Source: Deltaproteobacteria bacterium SG8_13 (GTDB lineage Bacteria; Desulfobacterota; Desulfobacteria; Desulfobacterales; SG8-13). From it: a DNA stretch of 64,000 nucleotides. The stretch covers positions 1 through 64,000 of the forward strand of contig LJNK01000022.1 of the NCBI GenBank assembly GCA_001303025.1, given 5' to 3'. The notes beneath the pieces were generated by a model. The model saw only the letters and a list, made by a program, of their open reading frames with translations, was not told the DNA's origin and searched no databases. Positions within the stretch are counted from its first letter, which is position 1. Each line of letters starts with the position of its first letter. Below, in pieces: positions 16,684-26,327 of this stretch. The position numbers and the translations under genes were made by a program.

Positions 16684-19359
16684 TTAAAATGCTGCCCCCA
16701 GGGCAAATTCCCAGTTGCCGCTCTTATCGCCCTCCCGGGGATCGAGCTTGTAGCCGTAGGCGAGAGCGATGGGTCCCATGGGAGAGTTCCAGCGAAATCC
16801 GAAGCCAACGCTCTCGCGCAACGTGTTGGAATTGATCTGTTGCGTGTCGGGATTCGGATTTGTTTCTGGATCGGAGTCCACTACCGCGCCGATATCGAAA
16901 AATACGAACCCGTCCAGGCCCACGTCTTTTACCAGCGGGCGGATCAGCTCCAGTGTGCCGATGGCAAAGCGATCACCGCCCACAACGTTTCCATCCACGG
17001 TCGGTTGGATTTCGTCTTCCTCATACCCGCGAACCGCATTGAATCCGCTGAGGTAAAACTTTTCGTAGTCCGGCAACACGAATCCCGAGTTTTCCCACAC
17101 CACCCCGCCCCTGGCGCGGGCATAGAAGGTAAACTGCCACAACAGCGGAAAATAGCGGGCCAGCTGCCCTTCGATTTTCGTAAATCCGATATCCCCCCCC
17201 AACCCGGCATACTCTGCGCTGATCCGGTGATCGGAGCCTTCCGTGGCGGAAAAGATCCGGTCCCGGGTGTCATAGCGAACAGATCCGACCACGCTGTTGG
17301 TGAGGATGCGATCTTCGCCGAAAATGCCCGCCAGTTCTACGATTGAGGCCGGTGCCCTTTCGTCATCCACGTTCGTCAGCTTGGCGTTGTCGTGGACAAA
17401 CGAAATGCTGAAGCGGGTATCCCGGATTATCGGATACCCGAGCGTGATCGACCCTCCCCGGCTGTCGCGCGTGTAGGCGTCATACTCGGTCTCCCAGTTA
17501 TAGAGCCTGAATCCGGCGGTCAGCGGGATGTCGAAAAGCCACGGTTCGGTAAATCCCAGGGTAAAGCGGGTGGTCCGCGAGCCCAGCTCGGCTTTGAGGT
17601 TGAGGATCTGGCCCCGTCCGAAAAGGTTTCGCTGGGATACGGAACCCACCAGAAAGAGATTTTCGGTGTTGCTGTATCCACCGCCGAAGCTGAACTGCCC
17701 GGTAGATTTCTCTTTCACATCGATTTTCAGAACCATCTTGTCGTCCGCGCTGCCCCGAACGGTGTTGACTTGCACATCTTCAAAGTAGTCGAGGCGGTAT
17801 AGGTTGCGGACGCTGCGTTTCAGCTTGGACCCGCTGTACAGACCCTGCTCGTAAACCTCCAGCTGTCGACGGATGACCTTGTCTCGTGTTTTGGTGTTTC
17901 CGGCGATGATGATTTCTTCGAAAAAAACCAGGCTGCCCTTGCGGATATCGTAAACAATGTCCACCACCAGCCGGTCGGCATCTTCATTGATGCGCGGTGC
18001 CACATCGACATGCGCAAATCCCTCGTCGGCATACAGGTCCCCCAGTGCCAGCAGGTCGTTGCGCAGGATGGTGCGGTTGTAATATTCCTGCTCGTTGAGT
18101 TTGATTTTTTTGAAAAGCACCTCGCGGGGAAAAATCAGGTCCCCCTGCAGGTCGACAGTTCCGACCCGGTACCGCGGTCCTTCCTGTATTTTAAAAGTGA
18201 TGTCGATCCAGCTTTCCTGGAATTCCACAACCGGTTCGCCGATTCGGGCCCGTATATACCCATTGTTATGGTAGAAGGCCTCCAGCTTGGCGACATCCTG
18301 GTTCAACTCGTCGGTTTTGAGCTCCCCGGAATCGGTAAGAAACGAGAAAAAGCCCTTCTCCGACGTCGATATCTGCTTTTTCAACTCCTTGGCTTCGAAT
18401 CCCCGGTTGCCGACAAAGGTGATGTTTTTTACCAGGACCTTAGCACCCTCGATGACGGTGAACACGATGTCGGCCTGGTTATTGGGTTGCTCGATAATTT
18501 CGTAATTCACTTCAACATTGTGATAGTTCTTTTCTTTGTAAAGTTCCTCGATCCGCTTCAGGTTGTTCTGTATCTGGTAGACATTGAGGATCGATCCGGT
18601 CTTGACGGTGAGGTTTTCCTCGATTTTTTCATCGTCATGAACCCGGTTGCCCTCGATCTTGATGCGACGAATGGTCCTCTTTTCCTGTACGCGAAAGATA
18701 ATCGTCTTGCCCTGCGGGCTGTCGTCGGCCTCGATGCGGACATCGTCGAAGTACCCCATGGCAAAAACCGATTTCAGGTCTTCCGACAGCCCTTTAACCG
18801 AGTAGATGTCTCCAGGGGCGGTTTTGATCAGCCGGCGAATCGCATCTGCCTCGATCCGCTGATTGCCGTCGATGCGGATTTCGACAATCTTTTTCCGTTC
18901 GAACAGCACCAGCACGACATCTTCGGCCAGTTCCTTGACCTTGATCGGCAGGTTTTCCAGACCCCGGCCCTCGCTGGAGAAAACGCGCGCAGCCCTGGTC
19001 TGGAAGATATCGAGCATGCGCACATCCAGGCTGAACTGTTGTCCGATCAAGGTGATGCTTCCAAACAAAACGACATCTGCGCCTGCTTGCATCCCGGCTT
19101 GACGAATCTGCTCGGAGGACCACCCGGTCTCTTGGGTCGGTGAAAGAAACTCCTGCGGCACAGGCAGGACCGCAGCGCCTTCGGATTCGAGGTGTCTGCC
19201 GACAGCCGCCGGAATTTCGGTTGCCAGATTGCTTATATCTTCAACCGCGTTGATTTCAAACGGCAGCACCAGCACATTAACCGATTTCTGAGCGGCTCCG
19301 GCAAAAAAGGGCAGAAACCAGAAGGTCACCAGGATGATCGGGAACAAACGCTTGACCAT
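16684..19359 (-). CDS. bamA: Outer-membrane protein assembly factor BamA with extra N-terminal TolB/CsgG-like domain
   Basis: BamA folds and inserts beta-barrel proteins into the outer membrane. The 891-residue reading has a signal peptide (VTFWFLPFFAGAAQ), then an unusual domain of about 130 residues (VNVLVLPFEINAVEDISN to VRMLDIFQTRAARVF) resembling TolB-N/CsgG-type folds. Five POTRA repeats follow, from about residue 155 (KIVEIRIDGNQRIEADAI). The barrel starts near residue 570 (FSFGGGYSNTENLFL), with the lid motif NAVRGYEEDE and a terminal aromatic Phe. Canonical BamA is about 800 residues, so the excess equals the added domain. ATG 19359 is chosen over an upstream GTG at 19377; neither has a strong ribosome site. 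Confidence 0.93.
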   Translation of the reverse strand: MVKRLFPIILVTFWFLPFFAGAAQKSVNVLVLPFEINAVEDISNLATEIPAAVGRHLESEGAAVLPVPQEFLSPTQETGWSSEQIRQAGMQAGADVVLFGSITLIGQQFSLDVRMLDIFQTRAARVFSSEGRGLENLPIKVKELAEDVVLVLFERKKIVEIRIDGNQRIEADAIRRLIKTAPGDIYSVKGLSEDLKSVFAMGYFDDVRIEADDSPQGKTIIFRVQEKRTIRRIKIEGNRVHDDEKIEENLTVKTGSILNVYQIQNNLKRIEELYKEKNYHNVEVNYEIIEQPNNQADIVFTVIEGAKVLVKNITFVGNRGFEAKELKKQISTSEKGFFSFLTDSGELKTDELNQDVAKLEAFYHNNGYIRARIGEPVVEFQESWIDITFKIQEGPRYRVGTVDLQGDLIFPREVLFKKIKLNEQEYYNRTILRNDLLALGDLYADEGFAHVDVAPRINEDADRLVVDIVYDIRKGSLVFFEEIIIAGNTKTRDKVIRRQLEVYEQGLYSGSKLKRSVRNLYRLDYFEDVQVNTVRGSADDKMVLKIDVKEKSTGQFSFGGGYSNTENLFLVGSVSQRNLFGRGQILNLKAELGSRTTRFTLGFTEPWLFDIPLTAGFRLYNWETEYDAYTRDSRGGSITLGYPIIRDTRFSISFVHDNAKLTNVDDERAPASIVELAGIFGEDRILTNSVVGSVRYDTRDRIFSATEGSDHRISAEYAGLGGDIGFTKIEGQLARYFPLLWQFTFYARARGGVVWENSGFVLPDYEKFYLSGFNAVRGYEEDEIQPTVDGNVVGGDRFAIGTLELIRPLVKDVGLDGFVFFDIGAVVDSDPETNPNPDTQQINSNTLRESVGFGFRWNSPMGPIALAYGYKLDPREGDKSGNWEFALGAAF

Positions 19360-19387
19360 AGAAGTAACTCTCAGCACCGGTCCATCA

Positions 19388-20152
19388 TCAATGAGGATGC
19401 TTCGCTCTGCTGCCGAACCGATCGAACCGGTCCATGTCCACCAAGCGTCCTTCGACGATCGTCACCTGCCGTGACATCAGTGCGGCCAGTTCGAGATTGT
19501 GGGTTACCACCACCATGGTCATTTGCAGTTCCCGGTTCAGCTCCATCAGCAGGTCATGAACTTGCTCGCTGTTGGCGATGTCAAGATTTCCGGTCGGTTC
19601 ATCCGCCAAAAGAATTCGGGGATTGAGGGCCAGGGCCCGCGCCAGAGCGACCCGCTGCTGTTCTCCACCTGAAAGCTTGGTGACGCGGTGGTGGAGTCGC
19701 TCCTTGAGACCGACGCGCACCAGGATCCTTTCGGCAGCTTTCCGGGCATCGCCCTTGGGCATGCCGTTGATCAGCGCCGGCATCATCGTATTCTCCAGAG
19801 CGGTGAATTCGGGCAAAAGGTGGTGAAATTGAAAAACAAACCCGATCGACATGTTGCGGAATCGGGCCAGCTTGCGGTCGTCGTAGGTGAAAACGTCTTC
19901 CCCCTGCACCAGAAGTCTGCCTTTGTCCGGTCGATCCAGGGTCCCGAGTATGTGCAACAGGGTCGATTTGCCGATGCCCGAGGCCCCGACGACGGCCAGG
20001 GTCTCTCCGGCCGCGATGTCAAAGTCGACACCGCACAAGATTTCGATGCGCGCGCCGGTGACATTGTAGCCTTTGTGCAGGTCCCGAAGCGACATGAAAC
20101 CATCAGCGGTATCCCGATGTCCATCTCGGGTCTGCAGGGTCGCATCAGCCAT
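19388..20152 (-). CDS. lolD: Lipoprotein-releasing system ATP-binding protein LolD
   Basis: LolD energises release of outer-membrane lipoproteins from the inner membrane to LolA. The 254-residue ABC ATPase has Walker [11 protein letters not shown] (about residue 56), Q-loop [22 protein letters not shown] (the FQFHHLL-ENV-like segment is typical of LolD), signature [15 protein letters not shown] and Walker [13 protein letters not shown]. It overlaps the lolC/E stop by 8 bases. An N-terminal extension of about 25 residues precedes the usual start, so a start at a later codon is possible. Confidence 0.93.
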   Translation of the reverse strand: MADATLQTRDGHRDTADGFMSLRDLHKGYNVTGARIEILCGVDFDIAAGETLAVVGASGIGKSTLLHILGTLDRPDKGRLLVQGEDVFTYDDRKLARFRNMSIGFVFQFHHLLPEFTALENTMMPALINGMPKGDARKAAERILVRVGLKERLHHRVTKLSGGEQQRVALARALALNPRILLADEPTGNLDIANSEQVHDLLMELNRELQMTMVVVTHNLELAALMSRQVTIVEGRLVDMDRFDRFGSRAKHPH

Positions 20153-21389
20153 AACGAATCGCCTCGACCGGGTCGAGTTTGGAGGCTTGACGTGCCGGGT
20201 ACAGCGTGGCGAGGAAACAGATCACCAGCGCTGCGCTCACAATGATCAACACATCCGGCAGCTCCAGCCTTACCGGCAGTTTGGTGGTGAAATAGTAGAT
20301 GTCGCCGGTCAGCTCGACGATGCTGTACCGTTTGAGCACTGCGCATAGAAGAAATCCGCACAAGACACCCAAAACGGTGCCCACCACGCCGATGACCATA
20401 CCCTTGAAGACGAAAATCTTGCGGATGTGGTGATCCGTGGCGCCCATCGCCTTGAGAATGGCAATATCGCGGGTTTTCCCCATTACCATCATGATCAGGG
20501 TGCTGGCGATATTGAAGGCCGCCACCAGTATGATGAGCGTCAGAATGATGAACATGGCTGTTTTTTCAAGCTTGAGAGCCGTAAACAGGTTCTTGTTCTT
20601 TCGCATCCAATCCCAGGCCCAGTAAGGAAACCCGAGGTCGGCAACAAACTGGTCGGCCACTTCCCTGGCCCGGTAAATGTCCGTTACTCTCGCTTCCACG
20701 CCGGATACAGCATCGCCCATTTGCATCAGATTTTGCGCATCCTTCAGGTGGATGTAGGCGAACGATCCATCAAAATCGTACATGCCCGATTCAAAATATC
20801 CGGTCACCTGGAATTGTTTCATCGCCGGCAGATGACCGATGGGAGACAGCACGCCCCGGGGAGAGATCAGATAGACCATGTCTCCTTTGACCACACCCAG
20901 GCTGCGCGCCAACTCTCTCCCCAGAACGATTCCGGGGGCTGCGCGGTCTGCGGCTCGCGCCGGATCGGCTGAGGCGGGCTCGGGCAGCGGAATATTTTCC
21001 AGGGTCTTGATCACGCCTCCCGCCGTTTGCGGGTCGACACCCCTGAGAACTGCACCGGACACGCCGTTGGCAGAGCGCAGCATCACCTGATGATAGATCA
21101 CCGGGGATGCGGCTTCTACACCGCTTACGGTCTTTGCGTATTCGGCAACCCGCCGGTAGTCCTTCATCGGTTCACCATGACGCATAATCACCACGTGGGC
21201 CTGCCCGCCGAGTATACGGGCCTTCAAGTCGGATTCAAATCCCGACATGACCGCAATGATGACGATCAGCGCCATGACGCCCACCATCACGCCGGCAGTG
21301 GAAAGGATCGTGATCAGGGATATAAAGGCTTGCTTTTGCCTGGCGCGCAGATACCGGCCGCCGATAAAATATTCAAAACTCATAATCAC
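20145..21389 (-). CDS. Lipoprotein-releasing ABC permease (LolC/LolE family)
   Basis: The permease that extracts mature lipoproteins from the inner membrane together with LolD. The 414-residue protein begins [38 protein letters not shown] (first membrane helix, LolC/E hallmark), then a periplasmic MacB-like domain (about residues 50-260), then three C-terminal helices within a FtsX domain ([27 protein letters not shown]). Only one permease gene is present beside lolD, so it probably works as a homodimer (LolF-type arrangement), unlike the LolC/LolE pair of enterobacteria. Confidence 0.9.
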   Translation of the reverse strand: MIMSFEYFIGGRYLRARQKQAFISLITILSTAGVMVGVMALIVIIAVMSGFESDLKARILGGQAHVVIMRHGEPMKDYRRVAEYAKTVSGVEAASPVIYHQVMLRSANGVSGAVLRGVDPQTAGGVIKTLENIPLPEPASADPARAADRAAPGIVLGRELARSLGVVKGDMVYLISPRGVLSPIGHLPAMKQFQVTGYFESGMYDFDGSFAYIHLKDAQNLMQMGDAVSGVEARVTDIYRAREVADQFVADLGFPYWAWDWMRKNKNLFTALKLEKTAMFIILTLIILVAAFNIASTLIMMVMGKTRDIAILKAMGATDHHIRKIFVFKGMVIGVVGTVLGVLCGFLLCAVLKRYSIVELTGDIYYFTTKLPVRLELPDVLIIVSAALVICFLATLYPARQASKLDPVEAIRYG

Positions 21390-21443
21390 CTGGGAATGCG
21401 GCTATCCCCTCTTTTGCGACTGGGCCGCATCTAGTTCCTGTGC

Positions 21444-22973
21444 TCACTCCCTTTCAACACGCTTCATATGCGGGAAAAGGATGACCTCACGGATAGAGGC
21501 TGCATCGGTCAGCAGCATGACCACCCGATCGATTCCGATTCCTTCTCCGGCCGTCGGTGGCATGCCGTACTCCAGGGCTTCGATATAGTCTTCATCCATC
21601 CAGTGGGCCTCTTCGTCCCCTTCCTGCCGCCTGGCAAGCTGCTGGAGGAACCGGTCCTTCTGGTCGGACGGGTCGTTCAATTCGGAAAATCCGTTGGCGA
21701 TTTCACGACCGCCGATAAACAGTTCAAACCGGTCGGTCAGCTCGGGATGCTTTTCGCTGCGCCGGGAAAGCGGGGATACCTCCACCGGATATCCCGTAAT
21801 AAAAGTGGGTTGGATCAACTTGGGTTCCACCAGGGCGTCGAACAGCTTGGTGACGATCTTTCCGATCCGGCCGGTCTTGGTAATCCGGACGTTCTTGCGT
21901 GCGGCAAACTCGAGCAACTGCTCCCGCTGGGCAAGCAGCCGGGGATCGACTCCCCCGATCGACTCCAGCGCCCCTGTAAGGGTCATTCGCTTCCACCTGC
22001 CCGCCAGTTCGATGGTCTCGCCCTGGTACTGGACCGAAGTGCTGCCGTGAACGGTTCCGGCAACCTCGGCCAGGAGCTTTTCGGTCAGATCCATCAGGTC
22101 CTCGTATGTGGCGTAGGCCTGGTAGAACTCCAGCATGGTAAACTCCGGGTTGTGCTGGCTGGAAACCCCCTCGTTTCTGAAATTGCGGTTGATTTCGAAA
22201 ACCCGTTCAAATCCGCCGACCACCAGTCGCTTGAGGTAGAGTTCCGGTGCAATGCGCAAGTACAAATCCATACCCAGCGCATTGTGATAGGTCTTAAACG
22301 GAGCCGCCTCTGCGCCGCCCGGAATGGGCTGCATCATCGGCGTCTCCACTTCCAGATAGTCGTGTTTGAGAAAGAAGTCGCGAAACGCCTGAATGATGCG
22401 GGATCGAAGAACAAAGATCTCCCGCACGTCGGCATTCACCATCAAGTCGATATAGCGCCGCCGGTAGCGCTTCTCCGGGTCTCGCAGTCCGTGGAATTTT
22501 TCAGGCAAGGGTCGAATGGCCTTTGTCAGCAGGGTCAGCGAAGTGGCCAACAGCGTCCACTCACCGGTGCGCGTTTGAAACACCGGTCCGACCAAGCCGA
22601 CGATATCGCCGATATCCAGTTGCTGGAAAAAGCGGTAGTTGTCGCTGCCGATCCGGTCTTTGCGGATGTACGCCTGCAGTTGGCCGGAGCGGTCTCGAAA
22701 ACGAATGAAAGCCGTTTTCCCGAACCGGTTGATGGCCATAATCCGGCCGGCAACCGTAAAGACCGGCTCGGACTCGGTGATGCGAATGCCGGGGACTTCC
22801 ACCTGCCGGCGGATTTCAGCAACTGTGTGCCGAACCGCAAAGTGATTCGGATACAGCTCATAGCCCTGGTCCTGCAGACCGGTGGCCTTTTGTCGATATT
22901 TCTCCAGTATATCGCTTGAATTGTCCTTCGCCATGGCTGATCCGGAACTCCCGTGCAGTGATGTGGTCGGCAA
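21444..22973 (-). CDS. lysS: Lysyl-tRNA synthetase, class II
   Basis: LysS charges tRNA-Lys with lysine. The 509-residue length and architecture match class II LysRS: an N-terminal OB-fold anticodon domain (about residues 70-160, VFTVAGRIMAINRFGKTAFIRFRD), motif 1 RSRIIQAFRDFFLKHDYLEVETPMM, motif 2 FERVFEINRNFRNEGVSSQHNPEFTMLE, and motif 3 near the C-terminus (GEGIGIDRVVMLLTD). It is the first gene of the run leading into lolC-lolD-bamA and has its own promoter upstream. Confidence 0.96.
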   Translation of the reverse strand: MPTTSLHGSSGSAMAKDNSSDILEKYRQKATGLQDQGYELYPNHFAVRHTVAEIRRQVEVPGIRITESEPVFTVAGRIMAINRFGKTAFIRFRDRSGQLQAYIRKDRIGSDNYRFFQQLDIGDIVGLVGPVFQTRTGEWTLLATSLTLLTKAIRPLPEKFHGLRDPEKRYRRRYIDLMVNADVREIFVLRSRIIQAFRDFFLKHDYLEVETPMMQPIPGGAEAAPFKTYHNALGMDLYLRIAPELYLKRLVVGGFERVFEINRNFRNEGVSSQHNPEFTMLEFYQAYATYEDLMDLTEKLLAEVAGTVHGSTSVQYQGETIELAGRWKRMTLTGALESIGGVDPRLLAQREQLLEFAARKNVRITKTGRIGKIVTKLFDALVEPKLIQPTFITGYPVEVSPLSRRSEKHPELTDRFELFIGGREIANGFSELNDPSDQKDRFLQQLARRQEGDEEAHWMDEDYIEALEYGMPPTAGEGIGIDRVVMLLTDAASIREVILFPHMKRVERE

Positions 22974-23079
22974 CCACGCCTGTTTTCACCGCACTGTCGT
23001 TTTCGGGGCTCCTTGTGGGCCCGAATCCCTTCGGTTGTGAGGCATTGATGATCTGATGGTGAAAAAAGGTAAATTTGGT

Positions 23080-23108
23080 TAAATACTCAATTTGCAGGGG
23101 AGTGTCAA
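23080..23108 (-). promoter_or_regulatory. Predicted sigma-70 promoter of the lysS-lol-bam-lpx-lpt run
   Basis: On the minus strand TTGACA (23108-23103) and TATTTA (23085-23080) are separated by 17 bases in a locally AT-rich stretch, about 105 bases upstream of lysS. The -35 overlaps the end of the upstream kinase gene. It is the only good promoter seen before the outer-membrane gene run. Confidence 0.55.
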
Positions 23109-24424
23109 GCTCGAGTTGGCGGGTCTGTGCGTTTCAGGTGGACGGCAAAAGTGGTTCCGGTTCCCTGCCGGCTCCGCACTTCCAGGTGGCTGTCGTAGGA
23201 TTCGAGAATGCTGTGCACGATCGACAGGCCCAGCCCCGTGCCGCTGTGCTTGGTGGTGAAAAACGGATCGAATATCGATCCGATCACTTCAGCGGATATG
23301 CCGCAGCCGGTGTCGGATATCTCCATGCAGGCACGACGGCCTTTGGCAGAAAACAGGTTGATGTCGATACTGCCGCTGCCGTCAATGGCCTCGGCAGCAT
23401 TCAACAGCAGGTTCCAGAGGACCTGGCGAAAATGGATCGGGTCCATCTGGATACAGATACCGTCAGCAATCTTTTTTTGTATGGTGATTTTTTCCCTGCA
23501 GGCATCGTCTTTTTCAAAGAGCTCCACTGTTTCGACAATTGCCCGACCCAGATCGATAACTTCGGATTTGCCCGCCGGTGGTCGCGCAAACAGCAGGAAG
23601 TTGTTCACCAGAGAGCTGAGGCGATCCGCCTCTCGAAGAACGATTTGCATCAACCGCGCGTGATCGGCGTCCAGCTGAATCCCGTCTTTCAGGATTTGTA
23701 TCGAACCGGCCAACGATGCGAGTGGATTTTTGATTTCGTGCGCCAATCCGGCGGCCATTTCACCGATGACCGCCATTTTCTCCACGCGCTTCACCTGGTC
23801 TTCCATCGCCCACAGTTCCTTGCGGGTCCTGCGGGTCTGTTCGGCCAGAAAACTGCTCAGAAACGCAACGGCGAAACAGGCAAGGGCGGTGATGAGAATC
23901 TTGTACAAAATTTGAGATATGGGAAACTGCAGCGCCGTGAGTCCCTCTTCTACGGCAAAGGGAACAATCCAGCCCTTGTACTCGAGTACCATCAGCAGGG
24001 CATACTGTACGCTGCACAGCAGGGCAATGACCATGCTCCCTTTTCGGTACAGCAGTATGCTCGAGTAAATGATCACCACCAGGTACAGAAACGAAAAAAT
24101 GCTGGAAAAATTGCCGGTGACAAATATGATCAGGGAGACGACAATCGAATCGATGCTGATCTGCAGATAAGCGAGCCACAAAACCTCCCGCACACGGGTC
24201 AACATCACCGAGTAAAAAAAGGAGAGAATAAATATACCGATGATCAGCCCGTAAAGTACCAGCAGAGGCGGAGCCAGGGGCGAGGGCGTCTCACCGAGCT
24301 GCACAATGGCGGTGGAGCCGAGCAGCAGGGTGGTAAACAAGACCCGGGCAAACATCAGCCACTTCAACCGAAAATTCAGGTCTTCGGAATGTGAGGCTGA
24401 GCTGCCCATCGATTTCAAGAACAT
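23105..24424 (-). CDS. Membrane sensor histidine kinase (PilS/NtrB-like)
   Basis: A 439-residue two-component sensor. The N-terminal half has about six membrane helices (FARVLFTTLLLGSTAIV, LIIGIFILSFFYSVML, VVSLIIFVTGNFSSIFSFLYLVVIIYSSILLY and others). The H-box is GLAHEIKNPLASLAGSIQIL (about residue 222), followed by N-box VLWNLLLNAAEAI, G1 DTGCGI and G2 GTGLGLSIVHSILES. Domain order and the adjacent pilC suggest PilS, which pairs with an NtrC-type PilR to control type IV pilin via sigma-54. No response regulator gene is adjacent. Met6 (24406) is an alternative start. Confidence 0.8.
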   Translation of the reverse strand: MFLKSMGSSASHSEDLNFRLKWLMFARVLFTTLLLGSTAIVQLGETPSPLAPPLLVLYGLIIGIFILSFFYSVMLTRVREVLWLAYLQISIDSIVVSLIIFVTGNFSSIFSFLYLVVIIYSSILLYRKGSMVIALLCSVQYALLMVLEYKGWIVPFAVEEGLTALQFPISQILYKILITALACFAVAFLSSFLAEQTRRTRKELWAMEDQVKRVEKMAVIGEMAAGLAHEIKNPLASLAGSIQILKDGIQLDADHARLMQIVLREADRLSSLVNNFLLFARPPAGKSEVIDLGRAIVETVELFEKDDACREKITIQKKIADGICIQMDPIHFRQVLWNLLLNAAEAIDGSGSIDINLFSAKGRRACMEISDTGCGISAEVIGSIFDPFFTTKHSGTGLGLSIVHSILESYDSHLEVRSRQGTGTTFAVHLKRTDPPTRA

Positions 24425-24513
24425 CGGCTTGGCTTCTGGCGGCGGTAGTTGGGATGAAACAATTGTTTCAGCAGGTTGGACCCATCGATCTCATTCGCCG
24501 GTTTTGTTTCCGG

Positions 24514-25725
24514 TCAGCCGCCAATGGTACCGGCCATTTTGAAAATCGGCAGATACATGGCCACCACCAGGCCCCCGATGGTAACACCCAGAAAAACCAG
24601 CATGAACGGTTCAATCAGCGCGGTCAGGTTCTCCACGGCCTGGTCGACCTCCTCGTCGTAAAAAATGGCGATCTTGTCGAGCATCGCATCCAGAGCTCCG
24701 GTGGATTCACCGACGGCAATCATCTGGCAAACCATGGAGGGAAACACCCCGCTTTCCTGGAGTGGATCGGCCATGGTGCGGCCCTCGGCAATGTCGGATC
24801 GAACCGCGTAAATGGCTTTTTCGATGGTTTTGTTTCCCGAGGTCTTGGCGACGATGTCCAGCGCTTCGAGAATGGCGACCCCGCTGGAGAGCATGGTTCC
24901 CATCGTACGGGTAAATTTGGCCACCGCAACCTTGCGGATGAGCAAACCGATAATGGGAAAACGCAGAATGCCCTCATCGACGATTTCCCTGCCTCTTTCG
25001 GTCCGGTACACGCGCCGGAAGGCGAAGATAAAAAGGATCAGCGCAATGATCAGGTATACGACGTTTTTCTTGGTGAAATCGCTGACGTTGATGACCAGCT
25101 GCGTGAAGGCCGGCAGTTGACTGCCGAACTCGTTGAACATGTCTTGGAAGACCGGGATGACAAACACCAGGATGACGATCAGCACCACTACCGCAATGGC
25201 CAGGGTGACGATGGGATAGGTCATGGCACCTTTGACCTGTGACTTGAGCCTGGCGGCTTTTTCCATATACGTCGACAGTCTGCGCAGGATGGTGTCGAGG
25301 ATACCTCCGGCCTCTCCGGCGGTGATCATGTTCACAAACAGGTCATCGAAATGCTTGGGGAACTTTTTCAACGATTCGGCCAGAGTGGCGCCACTTTCGA
25401 CCGATTCTTTGATCTGTTTGAGCATTTTCTTGAAGGTGGCATTTTCCTGTTGAGAGTAGAGGATCTCAAGACACTGAATAATGGGAAGGCCGGCGTCGAT
25501 CATGGTGGAGAACTGTCTGGCGAACAAAATGATATGCTCTTCTTTGACCTTCGGTTGCAGAAAGGACACATTGGCGAACAGATCTTTCGGTTTCAGCTTT
25601 ATCTTCGACGGTTCGATCTTTACCTTGCGAAGGTGCGCGCGAACAGCCTCCAGAGAAGGTGCTTCATACTCTCCCTTCTTTTTGTCTCCGCGCGCGTTTT
25701 TTCCTTGCCAGATGTAAACCGGCAT
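24514..25725 (-). CDS. pilC: Type IV pilus inner-membrane platform protein PilC (type II secretion F family)
   Basis: PilC is the inner-membrane platform on which the pilin assembly ATPases act. The 403-residue protein starts MPVYIWQGKNARGDKKKGE and has two repeated GspF domains: the first with FARQFSTMIDAGLPIIQCLEIL (about residue 70), the second with FTRTMGTMLSSGVAILEALDIVAKT (about residue 275). Three membrane helices are visible (YPIVTLAIAVVVLIVILVFVIPVF; NVVYLIIALILFIFAF; FMLVFLGVTIGGLVVAMYLPIF). ATG 25725 is chosen because AAAGGGGG lies the right distance upstream; the track start at 25731 is too close. No pilB or pilT is nearby. Confidence 0.92.
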   Translation of the reverse strand: MPVYIWQGKNARGDKKKGEYEAPSLEAVRAHLRKVKIEPSKIKLKPKDLFANVSFLQPKVKEEHIILFARQFSTMIDAGLPIIQCLEILYSQQENATFKKMLKQIKESVESGATLAESLKKFPKHFDDLFVNMITAGEAGGILDTILRRLSTYMEKAARLKSQVKGAMTYPIVTLAIAVVVLIVILVFVIPVFQDMFNEFGSQLPAFTQLVINVSDFTKKNVVYLIIALILFIFAFRRVYRTERGREIVDEGILRFPIIGLLIRKVAVAKFTRTMGTMLSSGVAILEALDIVAKTSGNKTIEKAIYAVRSDIAEGRTMADPLQESGVFPSMVCQMIAVGESTGALDAMLDKIAIFYDEEVDQAVENLTALIEPFMLVFLGVTIGGLVVAMYLPIFKMAGTIGG

Positions 25726-25731
25726 AACCAT

Positions 25732-26327
25732 CCCCCTTTGTCACCGAGGTTCGGTGATCCCGCACAGGAAGTAGCGCAGGCCTTGCATTGACTTGTCGGT
25801 CCCGGCTGCGGAGAATCCGCCCACCGCGTCCGACAAGCAATAGGCCACGGCACTGATCGCAATGACGCCGGTTAGCGACGAGTTATATGCGGGCCGGGCC
25901 TATCCAAGAGAATGATGTTGATTGCAGGGTATGTTCGGTTCTTGCCAAAGCCTGTACTTCATTTTGACTTAGATTTTGATATACATTGTACCATAATGTC
26001 AGATGATCGACAATATCTTTTGGAACGATTGCAAATTCGCTTCATATATGAGAATCTAATGTAATCCCCGAATTTTGCAAGAATATTAACGAGTAGCTGA
26101 AATGTGAAAAAATAACGGCTTGTTGAACCGGCAGAGGTTGTTAGGCCAAACCGCGTATAAATAATCACGGATGGCTGTCGATTGTCTCTCATTGATTTTC
26201 ACCCTGCGGGTGGCAGAGCCGCAGGCTTTTATCTGATGTGTTTTGAAGGGCACGCAACGTTGAACTGTGGCGTCGCCCTTCAGTGCCTTGCACCTGAAGG
26301 CCTCCGGCACGGGCAAGCTGCGGGCGA
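25732..26327. other. Long intergenic region with an AT-rich island
   Basis: About 600 bases without a convincing gene, between leftward pilC and the rightward nucleotidyltransferase gene. Bases about 25960-26180 are much more AT-rich than the surroundings. The minus-strand ORFs here (25959..26192, 26086..26352, 26189..26443, 25620..25862) lack ribosome sites and recognisable domains. Visible structure: a leftward promoter candidate (25985-26013), a hairpin CCTGCGG/CCGCAGG at 26203-26225 followed by CTTTT, and a second stem CCTTCAG/CTGAAGG at 26277-26300. Confidence 0.5.
25985..26013 (-). promoter_or_regulatory. Possible sigma-70 promoter toward pilC
   Basis: Minus-strand TTGTCG (26013-26008), 17-base spacer, TACAAT (25990-25985). 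The -10 lies inside a short inverted repeat ACATT/AATGT. It would give a leader of about 250 bases before pilC. Confidence 0.35.

Noticed and set aside
18010-19143. Plus-strand ORF of 377 residues opposite bamA
   Set aside because: Antisense shadow of the POTRA region of BamA.
26130-26145. GTTAGGC resembling an integron attC core site
   Set aside because: No matching RYYYAAC partner with L-boxes at attC distance on either side, and no integrase in the window.
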